NCBI GenBank assembly: GCA_964352225.1
Contig: CAYGRM010000002.1
Coordinates: forward strand, 6,097 to 70,096
Source: CAJQQY01 sp964352225
Lineage (GTDB): Bacteria; Bacteroidota; Bacteroidia; Chitinophagales; Saprospiraceae
Reading direction: 5' to 3'
Length of the DNA stretch: 64,000 nucleotides
Shown: positions 44,163-53,442 of the stretch, piece after piece
Numbering within the stretch: the stretch's first letter is position 1
Layout of the letters: each line of letters starts with the position of its first letter
Notes under the pieces: model-generated
What the model was told of the DNA's origin: nothing
The model's database searches: none
The model's input: only the letters and a program-made list of their open reading frames with translations
Made by a program: the position numbers and the translations under genes

Positions 44163-44190
44163 ATTGACGACTTTCCAAGTCGTTCTACAA
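44163..44190. repeat. Short GTAG hairpin repeat
   Basis: ACGACTT-TCC-AAGTCGT (44167-44183) followed by TCTACAA, i.e. TTGTAGA then the hairpin on the minus strand. It sits 2 nt upstream of the GHMP kinase ATG and 20 nt after the CYTH stop; similar to 27943-27998 and 13097-13121. Confidence 0.75.
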
Positions 44191-44191
44191 T

Positions 44192-45109
44192 ATGAAAAAA
44201 TACACTTCCAAATTATTATTGTTCGGAGAGCATTCGATTATAAAGGGGTCGCAAGCCCTAGCAATTCCTTTGCTTAATTTTTCAGGAAGCTGGGAATATG
44301 CATCAAAAAATATTGAGGAAAAACAAATGAATTTACCTACTTTCGCCAATTATTTGGAAGCGCTACAAGATGCAGGTGAATTATTATGTAAGCTGGATCT
44401 CCAACGATTCAAAAGTGAATTGAACAAAGGTCTGTTTTTTAATTCTAATATTCCGACAGGTTATGGCGTAGGAAGTTCGGGAGCCTTGTGTGCAGCACTT
44501 TATGATACTTTTTGTAATGAAAAATCAGAAAAAGTATCTTCTAATTTTTTGCTCCTAAAAAAAATATTCGCGCAATTAGAAAGTTTTTTCCATGGTTCAA
44601 GTTCAGGTACAGATCCTTTGATTTGTTTTTTAGAGCGAGTCATTTTACTAGAATCAACAGATAAAATTGAGCAAATTAATCTTGACCACCCAACTGGAAT
44701 GGATCAAATTAATCAAGGTCAATTCTTTTTATTAGATACTAAGATGCCCCGTGAGACGGGACCATTTGTCAATATTTTTTTAGAAAAATGTAAAGATCAA
44801 TATTATTTTGCTCGCATTCAATCTGAATTGAACCCTTTGGTAGATGAAGCAATTACTCATTTTTTAAATCATGAAAGGAAAGCATTATTTGAAAGAATTC
44901 ATGAAATAGGGTATTTTCAATTCAAGTATTTTCTCGAAATGATTCCGAATGATTTTAGAAAAATTTGGCTAGATGGTTTAGCTGATAATCTTTACAAATT
45001 AAAATTATGTGGCGCAGGAGGTGGCGGTTTTTTGTTGGGTATGACTTTTGATTTTAATAAATGCCAAGAGCAACTTTCAAACTATAATTTAATTCCTATC
45101 AACATCTAA
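44192..45109 (+). CDS. GHMP kinase, probable mevalonate kinase
   Basis: 305 residues, cytoplasmic. N-terminal LLLFGEHSII and the ATP loop IPTGYGVGSSGALCAAL (~87-103) with the Asp of SGTDP (~146) as probable catalytic base, and the C-terminal CGAGGGGFLLG. The GEH/GSSGAL/GAGGGG combination fits mevalonate kinase, which phosphorylates mevalonate for isoprenoid synthesis. Related GHMP kinases cannot be excluded. The start is directly downstream of the hairpin repeat. Confidence 0.78.
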   Translation: MKKYTSKLLLFGEHSIIKGSQALAIPLLNFSGSWEYASKNIEEKQMNLPTFANYLEALQDAGELLCKLDLQRFKSELNKGLFFNSNIPTGYGVGSSGALCAALYDTFCNEKSEKVSSNFLLLKKIFAQLESFFHGSSSGTDPLICFLERVILLESTDKIEQINLDHPTGMDQINQGQFFLLDTKMPRETGPFVNIFLEKCKDQYYFARIQSELNPLVDEAITHFLNHERKALFERIHEIGYFQFKYFLEMIPNDFRKIWLDGLADNLYKLKLCGAGGGGFLLGMTFDFNKCQEQLSNYNLIPINI

Positions 45110-45147
45110 GTTCAAATGAACTTAAAATATTAATCCCATATAGATAC

Positions 45148-45762
45148 ATGTTTACTGACTTACTAAATAAACTTGAAACATTTCATAATTTGGATTACGA
45201 AATCCAACAATCACTTCTGAAAGAAATTCATACTCGTGCATCCAACCAAAAAGAAGTTTTTCAAGATTATCTCTCTACCGTAAAGTATGGTACTTTTTCT
45301 CATCGAGATATTTTTTATGAAGCTATTTGGAATTGTCCACAAGGTTGGGAAGATTTTTTCCATACAGAATTAACGCAATTGATTGCTAAAGCTGAGGAGG
45401 GTAATAAAGATGCAATTGACAGTTTGAGTGCAATGATCTATTTGACTTATTTGGAAGATATGAACACAGAATTTTATACAAAATCTGTTGAATTTTTAAC
45501 TCAAAAATTACGTTCAAAAATTCCTGAAGTTAGAGAGAACTGTGCACAAGCAATAACTGATATTCATGGTGAATACGAAGTGGAATTGAGTACGGAGCAA
45601 ATTTTAGAATTGCAAAGACTTTTAAAAGATAGTGCATTCAAAGTTCGAGTTAATACTTATGCTAATTTGAAAGATGTAAACCTAATTCCTAAGAAATTTT
45701 CTATTTCTTTGATAGATAAAATAAGAGCAAGGCTATTTGGCTATAGTTCTCTCTTAAAATAA
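45148..45762 (+). CDS. HEAT-like helical repeat protein
   Basis: 204 residues, entirely helical, without signal or membrane segments. Repeats such as SKIPEVRENCAQAITDIHGEY and DSAFKVRVNTYANLKDV are HEAT-like, so a protein-binding scaffold is likely. I do not recognise a family. It is 38 bp after the GHMP kinase and probably in the same transcript, ending at a terminator. Confidence 0.6.
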   Translation: MFTDLLNKLETFHNLDYEIQQSLLKEIHTRASNQKEVFQDYLSTVKYGTFSHRDIFYEAIWNCPQGWEDFFHTELTQLIAKAEEGNKDAIDSLSAMIYLTYLEDMNTEFYTKSVEFLTQKLRSKIPEVRENCAQAITDIHGEYEVELSTEQILELQRLLKDSAFKVRVNTYANLKDVNLIPKKFSISLIDKIRARLFGYSSLLK

Positions 45763-45783
45763 ATAGTTTAAACCTAATTTTTT

Positions 45784-45823
45784 AAAACCTCAAATGGCAA
45801 TGTGCTATTTGAGGTTTTTTTTT
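45784..45823 (+). terminator. Terminator
   Basis: Stem AAAACCTCAAAT (45784-45795) with ATTTGAGGTTTT (45807-45818), partially extended by GGCA/TGCT, followed by a T run. Ends the MurF-Alr to HEAT-protein stretch. Confidence 0.9.
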
Positions 45824-45881
45824 ATTTGTCGTTGAACTGGCAAGACTTTTTCTATTAAAAATAATAGCAATATATAGAATG

Positions 45882-45897
45882 GTTAAACACGTTTAAC
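45882..45897. promoter_or_regulatory. Operator-like palindrome GTTAAACACGTTTAAC
   Basis: Perfect dyad: 7-bp arms with a 2-bp centre, ending 3 bp before the first GCGAATATTCGC palindrome upstream of the acyl-CoA dehydrogenase. A binding site for a dimeric regulator distinct from the next two sites, or chance in AT-rich DNA. Confidence 0.45.
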
Positions 45898-45900
45898 TTT

Positions 45901-45914
45901 TGCGAATATTCGCA
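45901..45914. promoter_or_regulatory. Operator site 1, TGCGAATATTCGCA
   Basis: Perfect 14-bp palindrome directly upstream of a TTTTTTGAC −33-like element. The core GCGAATATTCGC recurs exactly at 45965-45976; the centres are 63 bp apart, six helical turns. Confidence 0.7.
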
Positions 45915-45947
45915 TTTTTTGACAAACTAAAGCTTTCCTTTCATTTG
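45915..45947 (+). promoter_or_regulatory. Candidate promoter of the acyl-CoA dehydrogenase
   Basis: TTTTTTGAC (45915-45923) and TTCATTTG (45940-45947) fit the Bacteroidota −33 TTG / −7 TAnnTTTG pattern with 18 bp between TTG and the −7 box and one −7 mismatch. It lies between the two GCGAATATTCGC sites, which suits repression by a looped or paired regulator. Confidence 0.5.
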
Positions 45948-45964
45948 TTAAATACATATATTGA

Positions 45965-45976
45965 GCGAATATTCGC
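45965..45976. promoter_or_regulatory. Operator site 2, GCGAATATTCGC
   Basis: Perfect 12-bp palindrome, identical to the core of site 1, positioned ~18 bp after the −7 box and 47 bp before the acyl-CoA dehydrogenase ATG, where a bound protein would block transcription. Confidence 0.7.
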
Positions 45977-46023
45977 ACACTTATTCTACTTTAAACTATT
46001 AAAATCAAAAAATCACTTATATC

Positions 46024-47829
46024 ATGACTCAAAATCCAGGAAATTTTATAGAACACGAGACACTTAAGGGTGGAGAATTTCTTATCAAAGATTCTCAAGT
46101 TGAAGGAATGTTTATTCCAGAAGAATTAAATGAAGAGCAAGAAATGGTTCGTCAAATGTGCCAAGACTTCGTTGAAAATGAAGTAGCTCCAAATAAAAAA
46201 GGTCAAAAATTAGAATTTCAGGCCGAACTTTTAGAAAAAGCAGGAGAACTTGGATTATTAAGTTCACACATACCTGAAAGATTTGACGGCATGCCGATGG
46301 ATACTCATACCAATACGGTTATTTTGGAAGAAATGGGAAAATCAGGTGGAGGATTCACAACAACTTATGCTGCACATACTGGAATCGGAACTTTACCGAT
46401 TTTATATTTTGGAACAGAAGAGCAAAAGAAAAAATATTTACCAAAACTCGGAAGCGGAGAATTGAAAGCTTCTTATTGTTTGACAGAACCAAGTTCTGGA
46501 TCAGATGCCTTAGCTGCAAAAACTCGAGCAGACTTAAGTGAAGATGGAAAATCTTACATTTTGAATGGACAAAAAATGTGGATTACCAATGCTGGTTTTG
46601 CAGATGTATTTATCGTTTTTGCTCAAGTGGATGGAGATAAATTTACGGGATTTATTGTGGATCGTGGAACGCCAGGATTGACATTTGGAGCAGAGGAGGA
46701 GAAGTTGGGAATCAAAGGTTCTTCGACTCGCCAAGTATTTTTTGAAAATGTAACTATCCCAAAAGAGAATCTTTTAGGAGAACTGGGTAAAGGTCATATT
46801 ATTGCTTTTAATATCTTAAATGTAGGTCGTTACAAATTAGGTGCGATGTGCTTAGGAGGAAATAAAAAAGCCATCAAAATGGGCGTAAACTACGCCAATG
46901 AAAGAATTCAATTCAAAGTGCCGATTTCAACTTTTGGTGCAATCCAATATAAAATTGGAGAGCAAGCTATTAGAAATTTTGCGTTGGAATCTTCGATCTA
47001 TCGAACATCGGAATTGATGCATGCAAAGAAAACTCAATTATTAGAAGGTGGTGCAAGTTATGTAGAAGCATTGTTAGAAGCTGCTGATGAGTATGCAATT
47101 GAGTGTGCGATTATGAAAGTGTATGGTTCAGAAGTGACTGATTATGTGGTTGATGAGTGTGTACAAATTCATGGTGGAAATGGTTTTTCTGAAGAATACC
47201 CTGCAGCTGCAGGTTATCGAGATGCAAGAATTAGTAGAATTTACGAAGGAACCAACGAGATTAACCGAATGTTGATGGTGAATCGTTTGTTGAAAAGTGC
47301 GATGAAAGGAAAACTTGATATCGTTGGACCAGCTTGGGCTGTTCAAAAAGAATTGACATCAATGCCTTCAATGGAACCATTGGAAGGTACTTATGCTGAA
47401 GAGAAAAAAGCAGTTAAAGATTTCAAAAAAGTCGTTTTGATGGTAGCTGGTGCTGCTGCAAAAATGCAAATGGAAGGAAAGCTTGACTTGAAAAGTGAGC
47501 AAGAAATTTTGATGAATGTAGCTGACATGATGATTGATGTTTTCAATGCAGAATCAACTTTGTTAAGAGTTGAAAAATTAGCTGGCATAGAAAATAAGAA
47601 ACAATCACAAGAAGTTTACGACGCGATTTTGAAAACTTTCATTACTGATGCAACTGCAAGAATACACAAAAGCGCAACTGATGCATTGACAGGTTTTGCC
47701 GAAGGCGACTTGTTGAAAACGATGTTATTAGGATTGAAGCGTTTTACAAAATATCAGCCGATCAATGTAAAAGCAGCAAGAAGATTAGTTGCCTCCAAAT
47801 TGATTGAAGCTAACGATTACAGTCTATAG
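46024..47829 (+). CDS. Acyl-CoA dehydrogenase (large, VLCAD-like)
   Basis: 601 residues. It oxidises acyl-CoA to trans-2-enoyl-CoA with FAD, passing electrons to ETF, in fatty-acid beta-oxidation. Motifs: YCLTEPSSGSDALAAKTRA (FAD/substrate), WITNAGFADVF, IHGGNGFSEEYP, and the catalytic-base region YEGTNEINR. The C-terminal ~170-residue helical extension (to 601) is as in VLCAD/ACAD9-like enzymes of this phylum. Partner thiolase and hydratase genes are not adjacent. Its promoter has two matched palindromes, implying control by a fatty-acid-responsive regulator, which is not in the window. Confidence 0.95.
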   Translation: MTQNPGNFIEHETLKGGEFLIKDSQVEGMFIPEELNEEQEMVRQMCQDFVENEVAPNKKGQKLEFQAELLEKAGELGLLSSHIPERFDGMPMDTHTNTVILEEMGKSGGGFTTTYAAHTGIGTLPILYFGTEEQKKKYLPKLGSGELKASYCLTEPSSGSDALAAKTRADLSEDGKSYILNGQKMWITNAGFADVFIVFAQVDGDKFTGFIVDRGTPGLTFGAEEEKLGIKGSSTRQVFFENVTIPKENLLGELGKGHIIAFNILNVGRYKLGAMCLGGNKKAIKMGVNYANERIQFKVPISTFGAIQYKIGEQAIRNFALESSIYRTSELMHAKKTQLLEGGASYVEALLEAADEYAIECAIMKVYGSEVTDYVVDECVQIHGGNGFSEEYPAAAGYRDARISRIYEGTNEINRMLMVNRLLKSAMKGKLDIVGPAWAVQKELTSMPSMEPLEGTYAEEKKAVKDFKKVVLMVAGAAAKMQMEGKLDLKSEQEILMNVADMMIDVFNAESTLLRVEKLAGIENKKQSQEVYDAILKTFITDATARIHKSATDALTGFAEGDLLKTMLLGLKRFTKYQPINVKAARRLVASKLIEANDYSL

Positions 47830-47853
47830 GTCAAACTCGTTTTTGACTTTTTG

Positions 47854-47892
47854 AAAAAGCTCTTTGTGATGTTTCACAAAGGGCTTTTTTTT
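47854..47892 (+). terminator. Terminator after the acyl-CoA dehydrogenase
   Basis: Stem AAAAAGCTCTTTGTGA pairing with TCACAAAGGGCTTTTT (one mismatch) and a T run, 24 nt after the stop. Confidence 0.9.
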
Positions 47893-47936
47893 GTATTATT
47901 GCATTTCGGTTTTTCCAAAATTTAATACATAAAATC

Positions 47937-49607
47937 ATGAAAAAAATCTGGTGGAAAGAAAACGTCATTTATCAAATCTACCCTCGTAGCTTTAAAGATA
48001 GTAATGGCGATGGTATTGGTGACCTTCGAGGGATTATCGAAAAATTAGATTACATCAAAGATTTGGGTGTCGATATTATTTGGCTTGGTCCTTCTTTCAA
48101 ATCTCCGAATGATGATAATGGTTATGACATCAGCGATTATTATGACATCATGGATGAGTTCGGAACGATGGCAGATTTTGATGAATTACTCGAAGGCTTA
48201 CACTCACGAGGAATGAAACTATTGATGGACTTGGTAGTGAATCATTCTTCTGATGAACACAATTGGTTTGAAGAATCTCGTAAGTCAAAAGATAATCCTT
48301 ATAGAGATTATTACTGGTGGAAACCACCCGCAGCAGATGGAGGTCCGCCCAATAATTGGATTTCATTTTTTGGAGGAAGTGCATGGGAATTTGATGAATT
48401 GACCGGCGAATACTACTTGCATCTTTTCACCAAAAAACAACCTGACTTAAATTGGGAAAATCCCAAGGTTCGAGAAGAAGTTTATAAATTAATGCGATTT
48501 TGGTTAGATAAAGGAATTGACGGATTCCGGATGGATGTAATTCCTTTGATTTCAAAACGCTTAGATTTTGCTGATGCAGATATTAGTAATTTCACAAACT
48601 TAGTCGCAACAACTTATTCCAATGGGCCAAGAGTGCATGAATTTATTCAAGAGATGCACGAAGAAGTTTTACAACATTACGACATCATGACGGTAGGAGA
48701 AGGCCCAGGAATTACCAAAGATTTAGGGAACCTTTATGTCGGTGAAAGTCGCAAAGAATTGAGTATGATTTTTCATCTTGATCATATGTTTATGGACCAT
48801 GGAGACAAAGGTAGATTTGACCCAATTCCTTTTTCTTTATTGGATGTCAAGCGCATTTTTAACGAATGGGATGAAGCAACTGGCGATGAAGGTTGGGTGA
48901 GTATATTTTTAGATAATCATGACTTTGCTCGAATCGTTTCACGTTTTGGAAATGATAAAGAATATCGAGTGACCTCTGCGAAAATGTTATCCATGTTACT
49001 ATTGACATTGCGAGGGACACCTTGTATTTATCAAGGTTCAGAGATTGGAATGACTAATGTAAAATTTGACTCCATTGATGATTATCGGGATGTAGAGACT
49101 TTGAATTTTTACAAATTGGCAAAGGAAAATGGAGGGGACATGGATGCATTTATGAATGCTGTTTATACCCTTGGACGAGATAATGTTCGAACTCCAATGC
49201 AATGGAATGATTCTGAAAATGCAGGTTTTACAACTGGTCAACCGTGGATAAATCTAAATCAAAACTACCCAGAAGTTAATGTAGAAAATGCCATTGCTGA
49301 TCCAAATTCCATTTTTTATTTTTATAAAAAATTACTCGCGTTCAGGAAAGAACACTCAACTTTCGTTTATGGAAATTATAAAGATTTGGATCCTTCGCAT
49401 GAAAAGATTTATGCTTATCGCAGATCAGATAAAAATGAAACTTTCATCGTAGTTTTGAATTTCTCCTCCGAAACAGTCGATTTTAAATTGCCAGAATATT
49501 ATGGAGAATTAGAATTATGTATTTCCAATTATGGAATTATAGATGGTGGTGATTTGGAAAATATAAAAGTGATGCCTTGGGAGGGGAGGATTTATCGAAA
49601 GAAATAA
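47937..49607 (+). CDS. GH13 alpha-glucosidase (oligo-1,6-glucosidase type)
   Basis: 556 residues, no signal peptide, so cytoplasmic. GH13 conserved regions are present: DLVVNHSSDEH (H103), GFRMDVIPL (nucleophile D200), TVGEGPG (acid E255) and FLDNHDFARIVSRF (D329). These match the spacing of bacterial oligo-1,6-glucosidases. N-terminal WWKENVIYQIYPRSFKDSNGDGIGDLRGI is standard. It releases glucose from isomaltose, sucrose-like or malto-oligosaccharides; V201 after the nucleophile favours alpha-1,6 specificity in some relatives. Single gene between two terminators. Confidence 0.95.
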   Translation: MKKIWWKENVIYQIYPRSFKDSNGDGIGDLRGIIEKLDYIKDLGVDIIWLGPSFKSPNDDNGYDISDYYDIMDEFGTMADFDELLEGLHSRGMKLLMDLVVNHSSDEHNWFEESRKSKDNPYRDYYWWKPPAADGGPPNNWISFFGGSAWEFDELTGEYYLHLFTKKQPDLNWENPKVREEVYKLMRFWLDKGIDGFRMDVIPLISKRLDFADADISNFTNLVATTYSNGPRVHEFIQEMHEEVLQHYDIMTVGEGPGITKDLGNLYVGESRKELSMIFHLDHMFMDHGDKGRFDPIPFSLLDVKRIFNEWDEATGDEGWVSIFLDNHDFARIVSRFGNDKEYRVTSAKMLSMLLLTLRGTPCIYQGSEIGMTNVKFDSIDDYRDVETLNFYKLAKENGGDMDAFMNAVYTLGRDNVRTPMQWNDSENAGFTTGQPWINLNQNYPEVNVENAIADPNSIFYFYKKLLAFRKEHSTFVYGNYKDLDPSHEKIYAYRRSDKNETFIVVLNFSSETVDFKLPEYYGELELCISNYGIIDGGDLENIKVMPWEGRIYRKK

Positions 49608-49625
49608 AGTGATTGTTTTCAAAAA

Positions 49626-49660
49626 AAGACCTTCCAAATTTTTAAAATCTGGAAGGTCTT
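49626..49660. terminator. Bidirectional terminator
   Basis: Stem AAGACCTTCCA (49626-49636) and TGGAAGGTCTT (49650-49660) between the convergent GH13 and SNF2 genes. Confidence 0.85.
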
Positions 49661-49673
49661 ACTCTTTCTTAAA

Positions 49674-52600
49674 TCACTCCAACGAAACTAACTCCCGTAA
49701 TTCATCATTCGAATATTCTCCAATCCATTTCTCCCCTGTCGAAACGGTCAACTCTGCCAGCTCCTTTTTCGTCATTAATAATTGATTGATTTTTTCCTCA
49801 AAAGTTCCTTGTGTAATAAATCGATGAACCATCACATTTTTCTTTTGTCCAATTCGGTAAGCTCGATCTGTTGCTTGAGCCTCCACCGCAGGATTCCACC
49901 ACAAATCGTAATGGATCACATTATTCGCTGCAGTCAAATTCAGTCCAGTTCCACCTGCTTTTAATGATAAAATCAAAACTCGTGTGGTTCGATTATTTTG
50001 AAAATTTTCGACCATCTCATCTCGTTTTTTTCGACTCACACCTCCATGCAAAAATGAGATTTCCAAACCAAATTCCTCCTCCAACATTTCAACCAACATT
50101 TTCCCCATTTCTTGATACTGTGTAAAAATCAATGTCTTTTCTCCTTTCTCCAAAATCTCTTTCATCAAGTCAAAAAGCAATTGCGTTTTTCCAGAAAGTG
50201 CGGGATCTGCATTTCCTTTTTTCAAAAATTGTTTTGGATGATTACAAACTTGTTTGAGTGCGGTGATGAGTTTTAACACAATTCCTTTTCGAGCAATTCC
50301 TTCCGCAGTCTCGACAGCTTGCATGGTGGTTTCCAATACATTTTGATAAATCGCAGTTTGCTGTGGCGTCAACTTACAATATTGATCTTTTTCAATTTTT
50401 TCAGGTAAATCTTTGATAACCGATTTATCAGATTTCAAGCGACGCATGATAAATGGTTCCGTTATTTTTTTGAAAATATCTAACTGATTTTGATCTCGAT
50501 CAATTTCGATAGGCTTAGCAAAATCAGTTTTAAAATTAGCAAGTGATCCCAAATATCCTTTGTTCGTAAAATCAAAAATACTCCAATATTCACTCAACCG
50601 ATTTTCGACAGGTGTTCCACTCATCGCAATTTTTACGTCAGCCTTTATTTTTTTGATCGCCTTTGTTTGAGCAGTCGATGGATTTTTAATATTCTGAGCT
50701 TCGTCAATAGCCAGAAGTGTCCATTTATATTTTTGCAGCCTTGTCGCTTCCGTTCGAGCGACTCCATAGGTAGTCAATAAAATATCTGCTTCTTGCAAAG
50801 GTTCAATTTTCCGATTAGCTCCATGATAAATGTGCGCCTTCAAATCGGGAGCAAATTTTTGAATTTCCTTTTCCCAGTTTGTCAATAAAGTTGTAGGCAC
50901 AATGACGAGCGCCTTTTGTTTTTCGAGTCGTCCATCCTCTTTTAATTTTAGTAAAACGGTGATCACCTGAAGTGTTTTCCCCAAGCCCATATCATCAGCA
51001 ATTACACTTCCAAAACCAAGTCTATAATTTTTATACATCCATTCGTATCCATCCAATTGATAAGCTCGGAGCGTAGCTAGCAAACCTTTTGGCACCTCAC
51101 TTTCTTCCCCTTCAAGCAGAGATTTTATGAGTTGTTTTGCTTTGTCATCAAGCTCAATTTTTGCTCCATGGTATTCTTCTTTGAGTGCGGTTTGAAATAA
51201 AACATTTGGTTTTAGCTCAGGTGGATTTTTCAATTTATCCAACAGCGTTTGCATTTCATTTTCATCAAAAAAAACATACTCCTCGTTGATTTTCACAATC
51301 CCTGAGAACTGATCTACCATTTCCAAAAACTCCTCTTGGGTAACCAATTTATCACCCAATGCAACTTGCCAGTCGAAGTTCAACATCGCTCCCAAATTAA
51401 GTACAGATTTTCCTCCTGTATCACCACTTTCACTTTCTTCTTTTTCTAAATTTATTTTTATGGACGGTTTCGGTCGGATCAATTTTCGCAAAGCTTTGGG
51501 CAATAAGACTTTCACTCCAAATAGCCGAATCGTTGGCAATATTTTAAATAAAATTTCAACAAATTCATCGGAGTCAAACAACAATGGTTCCTTCCCTTTG
51601 GAAGCGAGCAACAAATTAATCTGTGGAAAATAATCTCCGAGCATTGCTAAATTTCGCAACACTTCTATCCGAATAGAACTAAACTTTTTTTCTTCTAAAA
51701 TCCTACTTAGCACGATGGGGGCATCAAGTGGTTTGCTTTTATCTTCAACTGCAATTTTCACTTCGAAACTTCCTTCCTCTTGCTGATCATCAATCAGTAA
51801 AACTGGCGCAAATTCTTTTTTAGAAATAAAAAACTTATTCAACCACAATTGAATTGATTTGGGAAATTCTTTATTTTCAAAATCCAAAAATCGCTCAATC
51901 GACCCATTAAAAAATAAATTAACGGCAGGGTGAAGTTGCTGTTTAAGATTCAATCCATGATTAATTTTTACAAAATGATTTAAGAAAAAAGAAACCAATG
52001 AGGTGAAATTATCTACTCGAATCGGTTCAAAAATCTCTTTCTCTTTTTTATAAAAAATCAAATCATCTGGGGTTAACAATTCTACTTTTTCAAATACTTG
52101 TTTTACTGCATCGTTTAAGTTTGCAGGAATCCATCGCACTTTGAATTGTTCTCTTCCTATTCGCAAAAGTTGAGGATGGTACGCACTCTGCTGCATGATT
52201 TTTTTGGAAAAAAGAAAGCCCAAAAAGAGTCCTCGAAGTGCGTGAGAAAGTTGTGCTAATTTATTCACAGGTATTTCCTCCAACCAATTAATCAAATCTT
52301 CTTCTTGGTCAAAAACTAAAATTGGTTGATCTTTAGCACCCCGTAAATTAATTGTTACAAAATTCATTTCGTCATCCAAAATGATCTCAATTTCCTCCAC
52401 CGAATCCATTGTTGAAGTAATCGTTTTCTCAATTTCTATCTTATCTTTCTTGGAAAATTCTTTACTAATTCTGGTATACACTTTTTCCAAAACAGTTTTA
52501 AAATCTCCTTGATTGTAAAACACCGGTTGCTGTCCCAAAATAGTTAACAAACTATCTTGACAGTCAGGAAGAATAGAAAAATCTAATTCCTTAAAAATTT

Positions 52601-53207
52601 CATCATCCCACTTCTTTTTATTTTTTTCTAAAGAAAATGGTTGTTGTAAATCTTCTAATGAAACAATATGAACATCCGCTTTCTCATTTGCAGCATACCC
52701 AGCAATTTCGAGTTCATTGAATAAATCAAAGTCATGCAATTGAAAAACGACGAATGGATTTTTATCAATTTCATTCGCAATCAAATACAAAACTGCCGCC
52801 ATGTGCTTGCAGGGAACAGCATGATCGGGACAAGTGCAATTCCCTTTCAAGTCATTCCAATTTTCTGGAAAAATATGGATGCCTTGAATTTCGCAAAGGC
52901 GATTAAGGTTTGGTGGTAATTCTCGATTGAGCAGTTTTGAAAGAAAAAAAGGATTATCCGTTATCAAACTTAGGATAACTGATTTTTCATTTGTCGTGAA
53001 TGTTGGAATCGTAAATTTGACTTGATATGGTTGGTAAACTGAGCCTTGAACTTCAGCTGTAATTTCGTTTTTATCAATTTCAATTTCTTGAGCTAAACCT
53101 TTATTCGCATAAGTTATACCTCTCGGCAATCGATTTGAGAAATCGATATTATTGAGAGCATTCAACCATTGTTTCCCCCACCAAGTATTGCCGTAAGTTT
53201 TCCTCAT
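49674..53207 (-). CDS. SWIM-SNF2 helicase
   Basis: 1177 residues. A SWIM zinc finger is at ~118-135 (GNCTCPDHAVPCKHM). The middle (~150-720) is a long Bacteroidota/Firmicutes-type helicase-associated region. The SNF2 motor covers ~720-1170: ADDMGLGKTLQ (Walker A, ~740), LLTTYGVARTEA, IDEAQNIKN (Walker B), SGTPVENRLSEYWSIFDF, then LIFTQYQEMG, SLKAGGTGLNLTAANNVIHYDLWWNP and QATDRAYRIGQ. It moves on DNA or remodels protein-DNA complexes using ATP. Such proteins are common in bacteria with no settled role; some accompany defence genes but no defence genes are near. Confidence 0.93.
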   Translation of the reverse strand: MRKTYGNTWWGKQWLNALNNIDFSNRLPRGITYANKGLAQEIEIDKNEITAEVQGSVYQPYQVKFTIPTFTTNEKSVILSLITDNPFFLSKLLNRELPPNLNRLCEIQGIHIFPENWNDLKGNCTCPDHAVPCKHMAAVLYLIANEIDKNPFVVFQLHDFDLFNELEIAGYAANEKADVHIVSLEDLQQPFSLEKNKKKWDDEIFKELDFSILPDCQDSLLTILGQQPVFYNQGDFKTVLEKVYTRISKEFSKKDKIEIEKTITSTMDSVEEIEIILDDEMNFVTINLRGAKDQPILVFDQEEDLINWLEEIPVNKLAQLSHALRGLFLGFLFSKKIMQQSAYHPQLLRIGREQFKVRWIPANLNDAVKQVFEKVELLTPDDLIFYKKEKEIFEPIRVDNFTSLVSFFLNHFVKINHGLNLKQQLHPAVNLFFNGSIERFLDFENKEFPKSIQLWLNKFFISKKEFAPVLLIDDQQEEGSFEVKIAVEDKSKPLDAPIVLSRILEEKKFSSIRIEVLRNLAMLGDYFPQINLLLASKGKEPLLFDSDEFVEILFKILPTIRLFGVKVLLPKALRKLIRPKPSIKINLEKEESESGDTGGKSVLNLGAMLNFDWQVALGDKLVTQEEFLEMVDQFSGIVKINEEYVFFDENEMQTLLDKLKNPPELKPNVLFQTALKEEYHGAKIELDDKAKQLIKSLLEGEESEVPKGLLATLRAYQLDGYEWMYKNYRLGFGSVIADDMGLGKTLQVITVLLKLKEDGRLEKQKALVIVPTTLLTNWEKEIQKFAPDLKAHIYHGANRKIEPLQEADILLTTYGVARTEATRLQKYKWTLLAIDEAQNIKNPSTAQTKAIKKIKADVKIAMSGTPVENRLSEYWSIFDFTNKGYLGSLANFKTDFAKPIEIDRDQNQLDIFKKITEPFIMRRLKSDKSVIKDLPEKIEKDQYCKLTPQQTAIYQNVLETTMQAVETAEGIARKGIVLKLITALKQVCNHPKQFLKKGNADPALSGKTQLLFDLMKEILEKGEKTLIFTQYQEMGKMLVEMLEEEFGLEISFLHGGVSRKKRDEMVENFQNNRTTRVLILSLKAGGTGLNLTAANNVIHYDLWWNPAVEAQATDRAYRIGQKKNVMVHRFITQGTFEEKINQLLMTKKELAELTVSTGEKWIGEYSNDELRELVSLE

Positions 53208-53405
53208 CAGATTTTCAAAAAGTATTTTAAAAAAAAACTAAAAGTAATCGAAATCAATTAAAATCAAAAGGACAATCAAAAACCAACTTAGTAATTTTAT
53301 CAAAAGAAAGATTGCTATGTTGCTGTTTTCTTTCTATCTTGATAGTCTGCTTTGTGGCTCCCACACATCGAATATAACAATCCATTTTTTATTTTACGAT
53401 AAGTA

Positions 53406-53442
53406 CTGTTAGTGCTTTGGAGCGCTAACAGCACTAATTTTT
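53406..53442. promoter_or_regulatory. Hairpin ahead of the TPR protein
   Basis: Stem CTGTTAGTGCT with AGCGCTAACAG (11 bp including a G-U pair), TTGG loop, then CACTAATTTTTATTTC. It lies between divergent genes, 20 nt before the plus-strand ATG, so it is more likely a leader hairpin/attenuator than the end of an upstream gene, although its T-rich tail resembles a terminator. Confidence 0.45.
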
